Shown here: in pieces, positions 17,501 to 26,760 of the stretch | How the letters are laid out: each line of letters opens with the position of its first letter | Position numbering within the stretch: position 1 is the first letter of the stretch | Assembly: GCA_039919885.1 (NCBI GenBank) | Contig: JBDSEV010000002.1 | Coordinates: 1 to 64,000 of the forward strand | Length of the DNA stretch: 64,000 nt | Direction: 5' to 3' | Source: JACMLD01 sp039919885 | Lineage (GTDB): Bacteria; Bacteroidota; Bacteroidia; Chitinophagales; Chitinophagaceae | The notes under the pieces: generated by a model | The model's input: the letters and a program-made list of their open reading frames with translations, nothing else | Database searches by the model: none | Told to the model about the DNA's origin: nothing | Translations under genes and position numbers: made by a program

Positions 17501-18700
17501 ATGTACATCAAACGTAAACAATTCATACAACTCGGTTCGCTGGCAACTGCCTCGCTTTTTTTGCCAAAATTTATGAAGGCATTTGAAGCGCCGCGCATGG
17601 TGCCACCCGGTAATAAGGTAACCGTGGTATTGCAGCTCAGTGGCGGCAATGATGGGTTAAATACAGTGATACCTGTACGCAATGATCTCTACTACAAGGC
17701 TCGGCCTAAATTGGGTATACAAAAAGAAAACGCGCTGATGCTTACCGATGATGTTGGGCTGAACCCTGCTTTAACTGCGTTCAAAGATTTGTATGATGAT
17801 GGCAGCCTGGGCATTCTGAATGGCGTGGGCTACCCCAACCCGGATCGCTCTCATTTCAGAAGCATGGATATCTGGCAAAGCGCCAGCAACAGCAATGAGT
17901 ATGTAAACAATGGATGGCTGGGCCGCTACCTGGATGCACAGTGCAAAGGTTGCGATAAACCGGTGCAGGCGCTGGAGATTGATGATGTGCTAAGCCTGGC
18001 GCTAAAAGGCGAGCACATGAACGGCATTGCCATGCGCGATCCGAAAAGACTGTACAATAGTAGTCATGAAAAATATTTTAAAGACGTGCTGGCCCAGCAT
18101 ACGGATGAGGCAGGGGAGCAGCCGGTGGATTACTTGTACAAGACGATGGCTGACACCCTTAGCAGCGCTGATTATATTTTTGCACAAAGCAAACTACACC
18201 CAACATCGGCGCAATACCCCACAACTGGTTTGGGACAAAGTTTAAAAACGATTGCATCCCTGGTTTTTTCCGAAATCAATACCAAAGTGTATTATGTTTC
18301 GCTGGGTAGCTTTGATACCCATACCGGCCAGGAGGGACAGCAAAAAAGACTGTTTACGGAAATGAATGATGCCATCAAGGCCTTTGTTTCCGATCTGAAA
18401 GCGAATAACCGTTTCCAGGATGTGCTGCTGATGACGTTTTCAGAATTTGGCCGCCGGGTTACGCAAAATGCGAGTGGAGGCACCGACCACGGTACGGCCA
18501 ATAACATGTTTTTTTTGAGTGGGGCCCTGGCGCAAAAAGGAATTCTAAATCCAATGCCCAGCCTGGTTGATCTGCAGGACGGCGATTTAAAACACACCGT
18601 TGATTTCAAAGATGTGTACGCCACCGTTTTGAAGAATTGGCTGCAGGCAGACGACGAAAAAATCCTGGGGTGCAAATCAAATTACCTCCATTTTATCTGA
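17501..18700 (+). CDS. DUF1501-domain exported protein
   Basis: The 399-residue protein begins MYIKRKQFIQLGSLATASLF, a twin-arginine-like (KRK) export signal. It shows the family landmarks VVLQLSGGNDGLNTVIP, DRSHFRSMDIWQSA, SLGSFDTHTGQ and FSEFGRRVTQNASGGTDHGTAN. The fold is related to the sulfatase/alkaline phosphatase superfamily, but no activity is established. It forms a two-gene unit with the DUF1800 gene upstream; the two products probably act together outside the cytoplasm. A bidirectional terminator follows. Confidence 0.88.
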   Translation: MYIKRKQFIQLGSLATASLFLPKFMKAFEAPRMVPPGNKVTVVLQLSGGNDGLNTVIPVRNDLYYKARPKLGIQKENALMLTDDVGLNPALTAFKDLYDDGSLGILNGVGYPNPDRSHFRSMDIWQSASNSNEYVNNGWLGRYLDAQCKGCDKPVQALEIDDVLSLALKGEHMNGIAMRDPKRLYNSSHEKYFKDVLAQHTDEAGEQPVDYLYKTMADTLSSADYIFAQSKLHPTSAQYPTTGLGQSLKTIASLVFSEINTKVYYVSLGSFDTHTGQEGQQKRLFTEMNDAIKAFVSDLKANNRFQDVLLMTFSEFGRRVTQNASGGTDHGTANNMFFLSGALAQKGILNPMPSLVDLQDGDLKHTVDFKDVYATVLKNWLQADDEKILGCKSNYLHFI

Positions 18701-18831
18701 TCTTGCCCAAAACGGGCTTATCAGGCAAGAAAGGATGGTGGGCGCTGTATTCGAAAGACGGCATGCGCTGCGGCAATCCTGTTTGCTATTCTTATACCCC
18801 CGCGTAGAACAAGTCTATAAAGCAGAAAAAG

Positions 18832-18872
18832 AAGCCCCGCTATTTAAAGATAGCGGGGCTTAAATTTATTTT
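18832..18872. terminator. Bidirectional terminator
   Basis: A perfect 12-bp stem (18832-18843 with 18850-18861) encloses a six-base loop, with T-rich sequence on either side. It separates the plus-strand DUF1501 gene from the minus-strand gene at 18940. Confidence 0.85.
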
Positions 18873-18939
18873 TTGGGCAACCAATCTATTTTATCCCTTT
18901 GTTGCGGATAACAATAACGAGGTTCTTATTTGTGGCATA

Positions 18940-19149
18940 TTATTCCCAGCCCTGTTTAGCAACGCCTGCTTTTATAGCAGCCAGGGCTTTCTCTGCACCT
19001 AATAAGGTAGTGAGTTTGTTTCCTTTGCCATCATTTCCTTGTGCCATATAAGCGCCTTTAGCGGTTTTGGTAATCACGGCATCAAGAATTTTAACGCCTT
19101 TTTCTTTTGTTTTTACGTTGTAGGCGGTTAATGTAACTTCTTCAGACAT
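18940..19149 (-). CDS. Small conserved-looking protein, function unknown
   Basis: The 69-residue product (MSEEVTLTAYNVKTKEKGVK...) has an alternating strand pattern, then a helix near the C-terminus (LGAEKALAAIKAGVAKQGWE). It has no signal peptide, no cysteines and many lysines, so a small cytosolic protein is likely. I do not recognise the family. It follows gyrB on the same strand with about 150 bases between, and a strong bidirectional terminator lies beyond its stop, supporting that it is a real transcribed gene. Confidence 0.7.
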   Translation of the reverse strand: MSEEVTLTAYNVKTKEKGVKILDAVITKTAKGAYMAQGNDGKGNKLTTLLGAEKALAAIKAGVAKQGWE

Positions 19150-19301
19150 AACTAAATTATTTTAAATGGTTAGTAAATCAAGAACTGCGCAAGCGGCAGG
19201 CTTACCCGCAAACTGCGTTTAAAGGTAATTAGAATATTTCAAATAGCCTGCCAACCTGCGTACAGCGCTGTTTGCCCGGCCAGTGAACTTTGCATAACTC
19301 A

Positions 19302-21281
19302 TTAAACATCAACCCTTGCGTATTTTGCATGGGATTCGATAAATTCCCTTCTCGGGGCCACCTCATCTCCCATCAGCATACTGAAAACCCGGTCTGCTTC
19401 TGTAGCACTTTCAATGGTAACGCGTTTTAAAGTGCGGGTGGCAGGGTTCATCGTCGTTTCCCAAAGCTGTTCTGCATTCATTTCTCCCAATCCTTTATAC
19501 CGCTGGATATTAACGCTGTCTTCCTTTCCGTTGGCAAATTTCTCTACCAGCAGTTTACGCTGTTCGTCCGTCCATGCGTACGCCTGCTCCTTGCCTTTTT
19601 TCACCAAATACAAAGGTGGTTGGGCGATGAAAACATATCCCTGTTCCACCAGTTCCTTCATATAGCGGTAAATGAAAGTAAGTATCAGCGTTGCGATGTG
19701 GCTGCCATCCACATCGGCATCCGTCATGATAATCAACTTATGATAGCGCAGTTTAACAATATTCAGGGCTTTCGGGTCATCCGGGGTGCCCACGGTAACA
19801 CCGAGCGCGGTGTACATATTGCGGATCTCCTCGTTTTCGTAGATGCGGTGCTCCATCGCCTTCTCCACATTCAGAATTTTGCCCCGAAGCGGTAAAATAG
19901 CCTGGAAACTTCGGTCGCGGCCCTGCTTGGCTGTGCCGCCCGCAGAATCGCCCTCAACAAGATAGATTTCACAGCGTTTCGGATCGCGTTCTGAACAGTC
20001 GGCCAGTTTACCCGGCAGACCACCACCACTGAGGACACTTTTGCGCTGTACAAGCTCCCTTGCTTTCTTAGCAGCAAACCTTGCCTGGGCAGCCAGGATC
20101 ACCTTATTAATAATATTTTTAGCTTCTTTGGGGTTTTCTTCGAGAAAAGCTATCAGCACTTTTGATACCGTAGCATCCACCACACCGCTTACATCACTGT
20201 TGCCCAGCTTTGTTTTGGTCTGGCCTTCAAACTGGGGTTCCGGCACTTTTACAGAAATAATGGTACTGAGCCCTTCGCGGAAGTCATCGCCTTCAATTTC
20301 TACTTTTGCCCTTTCAAACATGTTCTGCTCATCGCCGTATTTTTTAAAAACACGGGTTAAAGCCCTGCGGAAGCCCGCCACGTGCGTGCCACCTTCTATG
20401 GTATTAATGTTATTTACGTAGGAATAAATGTGTTCGCTGTAACTGTCGTTATAAGTCAGTGCTACTTCCACGGCCACGTTGCTTACGGGGTCATGTCCTT
20501 CTACAAAGATGACGCGCGGTATCAGCGGGCTGCGGCCGGCGTTCTTATCAAGCATCTCCACAAATTCTGTAATACCACCTTCACTGAAGAAATTTTTAGA
20601 ATAAATGCTGCCGTCTTCATTTTTTTCGCGCAGGTCCGTCAGTTTGATACGGATGCCCCTGTTCAGATAGGACAATTCGCGCAGTCGACTTTCTAAAATA
20701 TCTTTCTTATATACTGTAACATTGAAAATGCTGTGATCGGGCCAGAAATGAACCGTCGTGCCAGTTGTATCGCTTACACCAATTTCGCGCACGGGGTATT
20801 GGGGGACACCAATTTTATACTCCTGCTCAAATATTTTGCCGTCTCTTCTAACGGTTACCTGCAGGGTAGTACTCAGTGCATTTACACAACTCACACCCAC
20901 ACCATGCAAACCACCAGAAACTTTATAGGTGTCCTTATCAAATTTACCGCCTGCATGCAGCACGGTCATTACAATTTCCAGCGCAGATATTTTTTCCTTT
21001 GTGGTGACACCGGTAGGTATACCGCGGCCGTCATCCTGCACGGATATTGAATTGTCTTCATGAATAATGACATCAATATTTTTGCAATAACCCGCCAGGG
21101 CCTCATCAATAGAATTATCTACTACCTCGTACACCAGGTGATGCAAACCTTTTTCGCTCACGTCACCAATATACATGGCAGGGCGTTTACGAACCGCTTC
21201 CAGCCCCTCCAGTACCTGAATATTATCTGCTTCGTAACTATTGTTTTTTGGGACTATTTTCTCGGTAGTAGCTATGCTCAT
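19302..21281 (-). CDS. gyrB: DNA gyrase subunit B
   Basis: GyrB provides the ATPase and Toprim parts of gyrase. The 659-residue protein has the GHKL ATP site (EVVDNSIDEALAG, DDGRGIP, GGLHGVGVSCVNALS), the transducer lysine region, the Toprim motifs EGDSAGG and DADVDGSHI, and the QRYKGLGEMN C-terminal motif. Its length is typical for Bacteroidota GyrB without the proteobacterial insertion. A near-match -7 box is present 46 bases upstream. Distinguishing it from ParE rests on length and overall similarity, so a small doubt remains. Confidence 0.94.
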   Translation of the reverse strand: MSIATTEKIVPKNNSYEADNIQVLEGLEAVRKRPAMYIGDVSEKGLHHLVYEVVDNSIDEALAGYCKNIDVIIHEDNSISVQDDGRGIPTGVTTKEKISALEIVMTVLHAGGKFDKDTYKVSGGLHGVGVSCVNALSTTLQVTVRRDGKIFEQEYKIGVPQYPVREIGVSDTTGTTVHFWPDHSIFNVTVYKKDILESRLRELSYLNRGIRIKLTDLREKNEDGSIYSKNFFSEGGITEFVEMLDKNAGRSPLIPRVIFVEGHDPVSNVAVEVALTYNDSYSEHIYSYVNNINTIEGGTHVAGFRRALTRVFKKYGDEQNMFERAKVEIEGDDFREGLSTIISVKVPEPQFEGQTKTKLGNSDVSGVVDATVSKVLIAFLEENPKEAKNIINKVILAAQARFAAKKARELVQRKSVLSGGGLPGKLADCSERDPKRCEIYLVEGDSAGGTAKQGRDRSFQAILPLRGKILNVEKAMEHRIYENEEIRNMYTALGVTVGTPDDPKALNIVKLRYHKLIIMTDADVDGSHIATLILTFIYRYMKELVEQGYVFIAQPPLYLVKKGKEQAYAWTDEQRKLLVEKFANGKEDSVNIQRYKGLGEMNAEQLWETTMNPATRTLKRVTIESATEADRVFSMLMGDEVAPRREFIESHAKYARVDV

Positions 21282-21326
21282 TGGAGGGTATTAAAAAGCC
21301 GTTTAATAATGGGGAAATTAAGTGAG

Positions 21327-21334
21327 CGAAGTTA
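21327..21334 (-). promoter_or_regulatory. Probable -7 box (TAACTTCG) for gyrB
   Basis: It matches TAnnTTTG at seven of eight positions on the minus strand and lies about 46 bases before the gyrB start. Confidence 0.35.
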
Positions 21335-21521
21335 CGGAAAAATAAGGGGTTTGGGCCTATTAAACGCAACCATTTTTGCTTGGTTTTATAAGGGTTTTTC
21401 AGGCGGGGAACCGCATGCCTTTACGCGCTGATAACTGGTTGCCGCTGGCGCCATCTCTTACTTACTTTCCGCCCCATTTTGCCAGGGTGGAGGTGGTTTA
21501 GGTAAATTAATGTTTCAACAG

Positions 21522-21529
21522 TACATTTG
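21522..21529 (+). promoter_or_regulatory. -7 box (TACATTTG) for the AraC-type regulator
   Basis: An exact TAnnTTTG ending nine bases before the ATG at 21539, which implies a very short leader. It also shows that an in-frame TTG at 21527 is not the start. Confidence 0.55.
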
Positions 21530-21538
21530 CACCTGATT

Positions 21539-22480
21539 ATGATAGATCCGCAGGACATATTGACGCTGGCCCACAAACAGCCTGTAATGCAGGAACAATT
21601 GGTAATGCTGCATGAAAAAGAGCAGCAAATACCCGGGTCGGTCCAGTATAGCATCCGGCGGTACAATAAACAGCCCCTCTGGAACATGGAAGATACCGGA
21701 ATGCTGGTATACCATTACAAAAAGGATGAACCCGCGGAGAATCACCTGGAGCTCAGGTTTTGCATTGCCGGCAATGTATACTGTCGTAAAAAGGAAACCG
21801 AATGCGATAATTGCAAACTGAATACTTCCAAGGCCTGTGAAGAAAGAATGGAAAGCATGGACGTGCTAAGCTTCCGCTTTGCTCCCGCACACCTGTCGCA
21901 GTTTGTAAAACCAGCCAAGTTAAATAATAAGCTTACTGAAAATCTATTAGGGTTTACGCACCGGTCTTCATTTTCAAAAACGCTGTCGCTTTGCAGTCGC
22001 ACGCGGACGGTGCTGGAAACATTACTCAACAACACTTATTCTGGCGCGCTGGAAAATATTTACATCAATGCCCAAACCCAGATGTTGTTGATCTATAGCC
22101 TGGAATGTATGTTGGGCGACAAAGATGTGGAAGGATTTCAATGTAAATTCCTGGCCAATGATTTGGATAGGGAAAAAATAATCAGGTCAAGAGAAATTTT
22201 GCTGCAGCATATTGGGGAGCCGCTTACCATAAAGGAACTCAGTCGCAAAGTTGCCATCAATGAATGCTATCTCAAAAAAGGATTCAAAGAATTATTCGGC
22301 ACTACCATATTCGATTTTTATCAAAGCCAGCGCATGGAGCATGCGCGTTATCTTTTGTATGAGAAAGGCCTGAGCGTTACCGACGTTTCTATGATGCTCG
22401 GTTATTCTTCCATCTCTCATTTTTCAACTGCATTCAAAAAGCACACGGGGCTGAAACCCTGTGAACTGCTGTTTCGCTGA
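21539..22480 (+). CDS. AraC-family transcriptional regulator with cysteine cluster
   Basis: The 313-residue protein ends in two AraC-type helix-turn-helix motifs (LTIKELSRKVAINECYLKKGFKELFG and VTDVSMMLGYSSISHFSTAFKKHTG). The N-terminal sensor half contains four closely spaced cysteines (YCRKKETECDNCKLNTSKAC, roughly residues 82-100), which could bind a metal or act as a redox switch; this is inference. Related regulators of the PchR type control iron-siderophore or heme uptake. The next transport locus on the right is a heme system (hmuR/hmuY), so a role there is possible, though two other genes lie between. Confidence 0.85.
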   Translation: MIDPQDILTLAHKQPVMQEQLVMLHEKEQQIPGSVQYSIRRYNKQPLWNMEDTGMLVYHYKKDEPAENHLELRFCIAGNVYCRKKETECDNCKLNTSKACEERMESMDVLSFRFAPAHLSQFVKPAKLNNKLTENLLGFTHRSSFSKTLSLCSRTRTVLETLLNNTYSGALENIYINAQTQMLLIYSLECMLGDKDVEGFQCKFLANDLDREKIIRSREILLQHIGEPLTIKELSRKVAINECYLKKGFKELFGTTIFDFYQSQRMEHARYLLYEKGLSVTDVSMMLGYSSISHFSTAFKKHTGLKPCELLFR

Positions 22481-22586
22481 GCAATTCTTCAACAAGGCTT
22501 CTCCTGCCTTTTAATATAACGATACGCTCCTCCACTGCCTTATCAGGGTAAAATCACCGACTCATTTATAAACAGTATGCGCTTAA

Positions 22587-22913
22587 CTATAAGCGGGCTT
22601 TCTTCATTGCTTTGCTGAAAAAACACCACGCACACCAATTGACCCCCGATCGTATTTCATCCCAACTTTCCATTCCAGGGTATGCCTGCAAAGATGTTGC
22701 CTCCGGTTTCAACTGGTTCGTCAGTACTTCATGGATGTTGTTTAGTAACAGTTTTATATTTTTTAGGTCATGAATGAATCCTCCGCTGCAACAATCTAAC
22801 GTATGGGTGCCGGTAAACCATTGTCATTGCATGGTCAGTTTCCGTTTTGCGTAAACCGTCTTTCCAAAAGCGTAAGCAGAATAAACTGCGGGAACTGATA
22901 TTTGTTTATCCAT
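22587..22913 (-). pseudogene. Interrupted small reading frame with one internal TGA
   Basis: Read from ATG 22913, the frame gives 29 codons (MDKQISVPAVYSAYAFGKTV...), then TGA at 22824-22826, then 78 further open codons in the same frame to TAG 22587-22589. The second part reads like a real protein (LDCCSGGFIHDLKN, EATSLQAYPGMESWDEIRSG, VNWCAWCFFSKAMKKARL) and has no good start of its own. The simplest reading is a gene inactivated by a nonsense change; recoding of the TGA is possible but unsupported. It is divergent from the gene at 22932. I do not recognise the family. Confidence 0.45.
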
Positions 22914-22931
22914 TAATTAAAACACGGATAT

Positions 22932-23264
22932 ATGTGCAGTTATCATACTTGTTACCAAAACGATCTGAAAGGTTACATTGTGCAATGCAACGAATGCCAG
23001 CGACTGCAGATGGGGTATGGTAATATTATGGTGGTGTTTTACCCGGAAGAATTTAATTCGTTTCGGAAACTGATAAACCAACTGCACCGCCAGCAACCAC
23101 CCGAAGAGCGAAGGCAGCTTAAACACATTGTGATACCCACCCCATCGGACTGCGTAAGGCTACTCCTTAGCCAGGATGACCTGGCAGAACTCTATTTAAT
23201 GCTGGAAGAGGCAGACAACGAAATGAAAGCACGCCAGTTGCTGGAATTGTTTGCAGTAAAGTAA
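22932..23264 (+). CDS. Small cysteine-containing protein, DUF6686-like
   Basis: The 110-residue product starts MCSYHTCYQNDLKGYIVQCN with a following ECQRLQMGYGN: cysteines spaced like a zinc-ribbon (C...QCNEC), then a strand, and a helical second half (FRKLINQLHRQQPPEERRQL, DLAELYLMLEEADNEMKARQLLELFAV). This looks like the small Bacteroidota family DUF6686; the assignment is from memory of the N-terminal pattern and is not certain. Function unknown. It is followed by a strong bidirectional terminator. Confidence 0.7.
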   Translation: MCSYHTCYQNDLKGYIVQCNECQRLQMGYGNIMVVFYPEEFNSFRKLINQLHRQQPPEERRQLKHIVIPTPSDCVRLLLSQDDLAELYLMLEEADNEMKARQLLELFAVK

Positions 23265-23464
23265 TGATCCCTCCGACCTGCGTACCCATATCTAATGTAA
23301 GCCCGCGTTCAGGTTACCGCACGTTGAATACCAGGAGTGATTGTAAAATTTACTTTTTCCGCACCTCATTGTTGCGCATAGTAAAAGATCATACTACAAC
23401 CTGAAAATTCAGGATTAGTTGCAATGGGAAATAGGGCGTACCGCTGCTATACATTGGCTAAGAA

Positions 23465-23498
23465 TAAAAAAAGCTGCTTTTCAAAAGCAGCTTTTTTT
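23465..23498. terminator. Bidirectional terminator
   Basis: A stem of AAAAAGCTGCTTTT and its complement has A-run and T-run flanks on both sides. It serves the plus-strand gene ending at 23264 and the minus-strand hmuY ending at 23514. Confidence 0.88.
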
Positions 23499-23513
23499 AT
23501 TATCCGGAAGCAT

Positions 23514-24590
23514 TTATTTCGCTATCAATGCATAGCTAAATTCTGGCTTTCCCCTCGTGCCGCCGTCGGTACCTACACCCATTGCAAGGCATTTTAATTT
23601 ATAAAAATTACCCGCTGCGTCTTTAATAACGTAGAAGGATTTTAAATTGGCACCCGTGGCCGGCTGTGTACTTCTCCATGTGCTGCCAATCGTCCAACGG
23701 CCTGTTACCTGGGTGGTTTTAGCAACACTGTCTCTATCAAACGCCGTAAACGCCGCCGCTGCTGTAGCTGGATCTGCGTAGGTTTTTTGTGCAGCGGTAA
23801 CGCCGGCAAGGTGATTAACTGCAATAAGATCAGAGAAATTGTAGGGAACCATACCCCCGCCAAAATCTGTTTGAAAAACAGAATAACTCCAGGTAATATC
23901 CCATTTATCTTTTTCAGGAAGACCGCTGGCAAGAACGCCATTTTCAATAGACACCAGTTTAAAATGAAAAATAGCGTCTTTTGCTATCTGCATTGTTTTA
24001 AAGGTTGTTTCTTGTATACCTGCGTATTGCAGCGTATACCCGCCGGTTCCGTTGCGCAACACCCTTAGTTTAATCCATGCACGTGCAGGAAGGCTGCCAC
24101 CGGTTCCGCGGTTTAAAATAATTACTTTATTCTCAGCGTCCGTGGCAGATACGGCAGGAATCGCTGTTTTTGTAATATCGCCATTGATATCATCAAAATA
24201 ACTTAATTGTTCAGGCAAAGGATTAATCTGGCTGGTTGCAAGTGTTAATCCAACGGTATCTGCAGCAACCACAGTAGTGAGATCGTTACTGGTTAAAACC
24301 TTTACACCAGCGCTGGCTGTATTATTCAAAATCACCCTGAATTCCGCCCCGGAATAGAAACCAAGATCCCAGCCGGCCCGGGCAAGCGCCGTTTGTTTAT
24401 CGGTAGACAAATCAAGGAACACAGCATTACCGGCAGCGCTTCCAGGTTCGGAACCCGCCAGCCCGTTAAATTGTACCTGGGCACCTGTGGAAGGTGGAAT
24501 TACTATAACGGGATCATTGTCTTTTTTGCAGGCAACAAAAGTAAATGTTCCGGCGGTCGCGGTGAGTAGCATCATTTTCTGTAAACGCAT
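23514..24590 (-). CDS. hmuY: HmuY-family heme-binding lipoprotein
   Basis: The 358-residue protein has a lipoprotein signal (GTFTFVAC, acylated C21) and then the HmuY pattern: an early VFLDLSTDKQT strand, GWDLGFYSGAEFRVILNN, several beta segments, KDKWDITWSYSVF, and a closing RTFYVIKDAAGNFYKLK-like stretch. HmuY proteins hold heme at the cell surface and pass it to the TonB receptor. The gene follows the receptor gene with 38 bases between and is clearly in the same operon, a standard HmuRY order. This protein is longer than the Porphyromonas HmuY, as in many relatives. Confidence 0.85.
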   Translation of the reverse strand: MRLQKMMLLTATAGTFTFVACKKDNDPVIVIPPSTGAQVQFNGLAGSEPGSAAGNAVFLDLSTDKQTALARAGWDLGFYSGAEFRVILNNTASAGVKVLTSNDLTTVVAADTVGLTLATSQINPLPEQLSYFDDINGDITKTAIPAVSATDAENKVIILNRGTGGSLPARAWIKLRVLRNGTGGYTLQYAGIQETTFKTMQIAKDAIFHFKLVSIENGVLASGLPEKDKWDITWSYSVFQTDFGGGMVPYNFSDLIAVNHLAGVTAAQKTYADPATAAAAFTAFDRDSVAKTTQVTGRWTIGSTWRSTQPATGANLKSFYVIKDAAGNFYKLKCLAMGVGTDGGTRGKPEFSYALIAK

Positions 24591-24628
24591 TATGTATTAT
24601 TATTTATTTTGAGTATATAATTGATTTG

Positions 24629-26674
24629 TTATTTATTCCATTGAAGTGTAAGCCCTAAAAAATAGGAGCGGCCATAATTGAGCGACAGCGGGCCATTTGC
24701 GTTGTGCACACCCGTGCTTACGGCTGTGTTGTTTACGCTGGTAACATCAAAAATGTTTTTTACGCCGCCGGTAACCGTAATTAATTTACTTACTGTAGTG
24801 GTAGCCGTAAAATCGGCAAGATTGTAAGCGCTTGTCTTTGCAGCATAAACGATATCCTGGTTGCTGCCATTGGTGCCAAAAGCAAAAGAGGGTTTCTGGC
24901 CGGAATATTTATAGAAAAGGCCCAGCCGTGTTTTCAGTTTTTTAAGCGTGTATACCAGGTTTGTATTTATTTCAGGCGTCCATAAAAAATTACGGTTGTC
25001 ATCTTTTAGGTAGTGCGTATCATCGTACAGACCATTGTACAAGCCCATATAGGAGAAGCCAACACTGCCTGCAAAATTTTTCCAGGTGATACTGTTTTCA
25101 AAAGTAGCACCCGTGGATTTTGAGCGCAACACATTAAAATAAGTGTACAGTATGGTACCGTTCACCGTGATACTGGCAAGGTCTATCTGGTTATTAAAAA
25201 TATTATAAAAGAAGCCCAGTACAGAACTGAAGCGGAGATGATCTTTTTTTACGGGCGCCCAGTTAAAGCTTGCATTAAAACTATTGGAATGTTCTGCTTT
25301 TAAATCCACGTTGCCATTGATATCGTGGTTGGCATCATGAAAAGAAAAATACAATTCACGCAGAGCAGGGGAACGGAAACCATATGCGTATGCTGCGCGA
25401 AAATCAAGCGTTTTACCTAAAGTGAATTTGGTATTGATAGACGGGATAGCAGGCGGCGCATCGTACACTGAATTTTTAATGAACCGTACACCGGGCCGTA
25501 TTTTTATTTTATCGGTAGCCGCTATCTCTGCAGAAACAAACAGGGCGTAGTCTGCTATTGAAGGGCTTCCGCTGATTCTTGCACCACTCGCTTTTTCATA
25601 ATTAATATCGATTCCCGGCTGCAACGAAATTTTTTCTGAAAACTGGTAAAACAATGTATTGCGAAAAACAACGCTGTTCAGTTTTGAAAGATCCTGTTCG
25701 CCGGCCCCGGTTGTTGGTTCTTTTGTGCCCGCCAGGAAATCCTGCCGGTAAGTACTTGTCCGCCTGCTATAATCAGTATAAGAAAATATGCTATTGAGGT
25801 TGGCCTTGTTGCTGACATGCCATTGATTTTGCAGCTGGTGCATAAACCTTTTACTGGTATAGTACTTATCAATCGCGCGGTAATTGGCCATATTAATGGT
25901 CTCCCGGTCAGCTATTTCTTCGTGCAGGCCATCCATCCGATAATAGAAATTTATTTTTTCATTGCTGTAACCAAGCCGCGCGTTGCCCAGCCATTGTTCT
26001 TTGGGTCTCCATGATTTTCCCCTTCCGTACGCATCACCGCCAAAACCATTGAATTGATTGTGCGTACCGCCCGCTGCAAGGTTCCAGTGTTTTTTGGTTG
26101 AACTAACCTGTAAGCTTTGCAGATGTGATCCCAGGTAGCTGAACGGGTAGTATTCGCTGCCGGCGGTTTCTTCCTGTGCCCTTGCACTGATGGACAATGC
26201 GGCCGGACTGTTTTTTTTAGTGATGATATTGATGACGCCTGCCAATGCATCGGACCCGTACGATACCGACATCGGGCCTTCTACAATTTCTATTCGTTCA
26301 ATGGTATTTATGTCTACCTGGTTAAGGCTTTCCCTTGTATCTCCCCTGTCCGGCATTGGCACACCATCCAGTAAGATTTTTACATTTCTTCCACTCATGC
26401 CGAGCAATTCAACATTGCTTGTGCCGATTGTATTATCCGTGCTAAACCGGAAACCCAACTGGTAGCTTAAGACCTGTTGTATATTGGTAGCACCACTTAG
26501 AATGATTCGCTGTGCATTAATTACCCGAACCTGGTAAACAGAATTTTTTAATGATTGTGGTTTGTACTGGCCAGTAACTACTACTTCCTCCAGCGCTTTG
26601 GTGTGACTACTGTCTTGCGCAACTGCGGTATTTGCGAAGAGAACCGCCAGTGCTATAGCGAAATGTGTTTTCAT
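24629..26674 (-). CDS. hmuR: TonB-dependent outer-membrane receptor, HmuR-like
   Basis: The 681-residue receptor has a signal peptide (to about residue 20), a TonB-box-like EEVVVTGQ at 29-36, a plug domain (LLGMSGRNVKILLDGVPMP, IERIEIVEGPMSVSYGSDALAGVINIIT) and a 22-strand-type barrel ending in LTLQWNK. There is no N-terminal carboxypeptidase-like extension, so it is not a SusC type. Together with the downstream HmuY lipoprotein gene it should import heme, powered by TonB-ExbBD. A promoter and inverted repeats precede it. Confidence 0.9.
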   Translation of the reverse strand: MKTHFAIALAVLFANTAVAQDSSHTKALEEVVVTGQYKPQSLKNSVYQVRVINAQRIILSGATNIQQVLSYQLGFRFSTDNTIGTSNVELLGMSGRNVKILLDGVPMPDRGDTRESLNQVDINTIERIEIVEGPMSVSYGSDALAGVINIITKKNSPAALSISARAQEETAGSEYYPFSYLGSHLQSLQVSSTKKHWNLAAGGTHNQFNGFGGDAYGRGKSWRPKEQWLGNARLGYSNEKINFYYRMDGLHEEIADRETINMANYRAIDKYYTSKRFMHQLQNQWHVSNKANLNSIFSYTDYSRRTSTYRQDFLAGTKEPTTGAGEQDLSKLNSVVFRNTLFYQFSEKISLQPGIDINYEKASGARISGSPSIADYALFVSAEIAATDKIKIRPGVRFIKNSVYDAPPAIPSINTKFTLGKTLDFRAAYAYGFRSPALRELYFSFHDANHDINGNVDLKAEHSNSFNASFNWAPVKKDHLRFSSVLGFFYNIFNNQIDLASITVNGTILYTYFNVLRSKSTGATFENSITWKNFAGSVGFSYMGLYNGLYDDTHYLKDDNRNFLWTPEINTNLVYTLKKLKTRLGLFYKYSGQKPSFAFGTNGSNQDIVYAAKTSAYNLADFTATTTVSKLITVTGGVKNIFDVTSVNNTAVSTGVHNANGPLSLNYGRSYFLGLTLQWNK

Positions 26675-26686
26675 AATTTTCTTGCA

Positions 26687-26752
26687 GTCGTAGTTGTTAC
26701 GACAATTTTTACAAAACTATTTGCTGGTAAGCTGGTTGTCTACCTATAGACA
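26687..26752 (-). promoter_or_regulatory. hmuR promoter with two inverted repeats
   Basis: Minus-strand TAGTTTTG (26712-26719) is an exact -7 box. On its upstream side lies TGTCTA-CCTA-TAGACA (26737-26752), centred near the -33 region. On its downstream side, in the leader, lies GTCGTA-GTTGT-TACGAC (26687-26703). Both look like binding sites for dimeric regulators. The positions would allow repression or activation of the heme operon; which protein binds is unknown. Confidence 0.5.
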
Positions 26753-26760
26753 GAAAACCA

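Noticed and set aside
21527..21538. Earlier TTG start for the AraC-type gene
   Set aside because: It would lie inside the -7 promoter box; the ATG at 21539 fits better.
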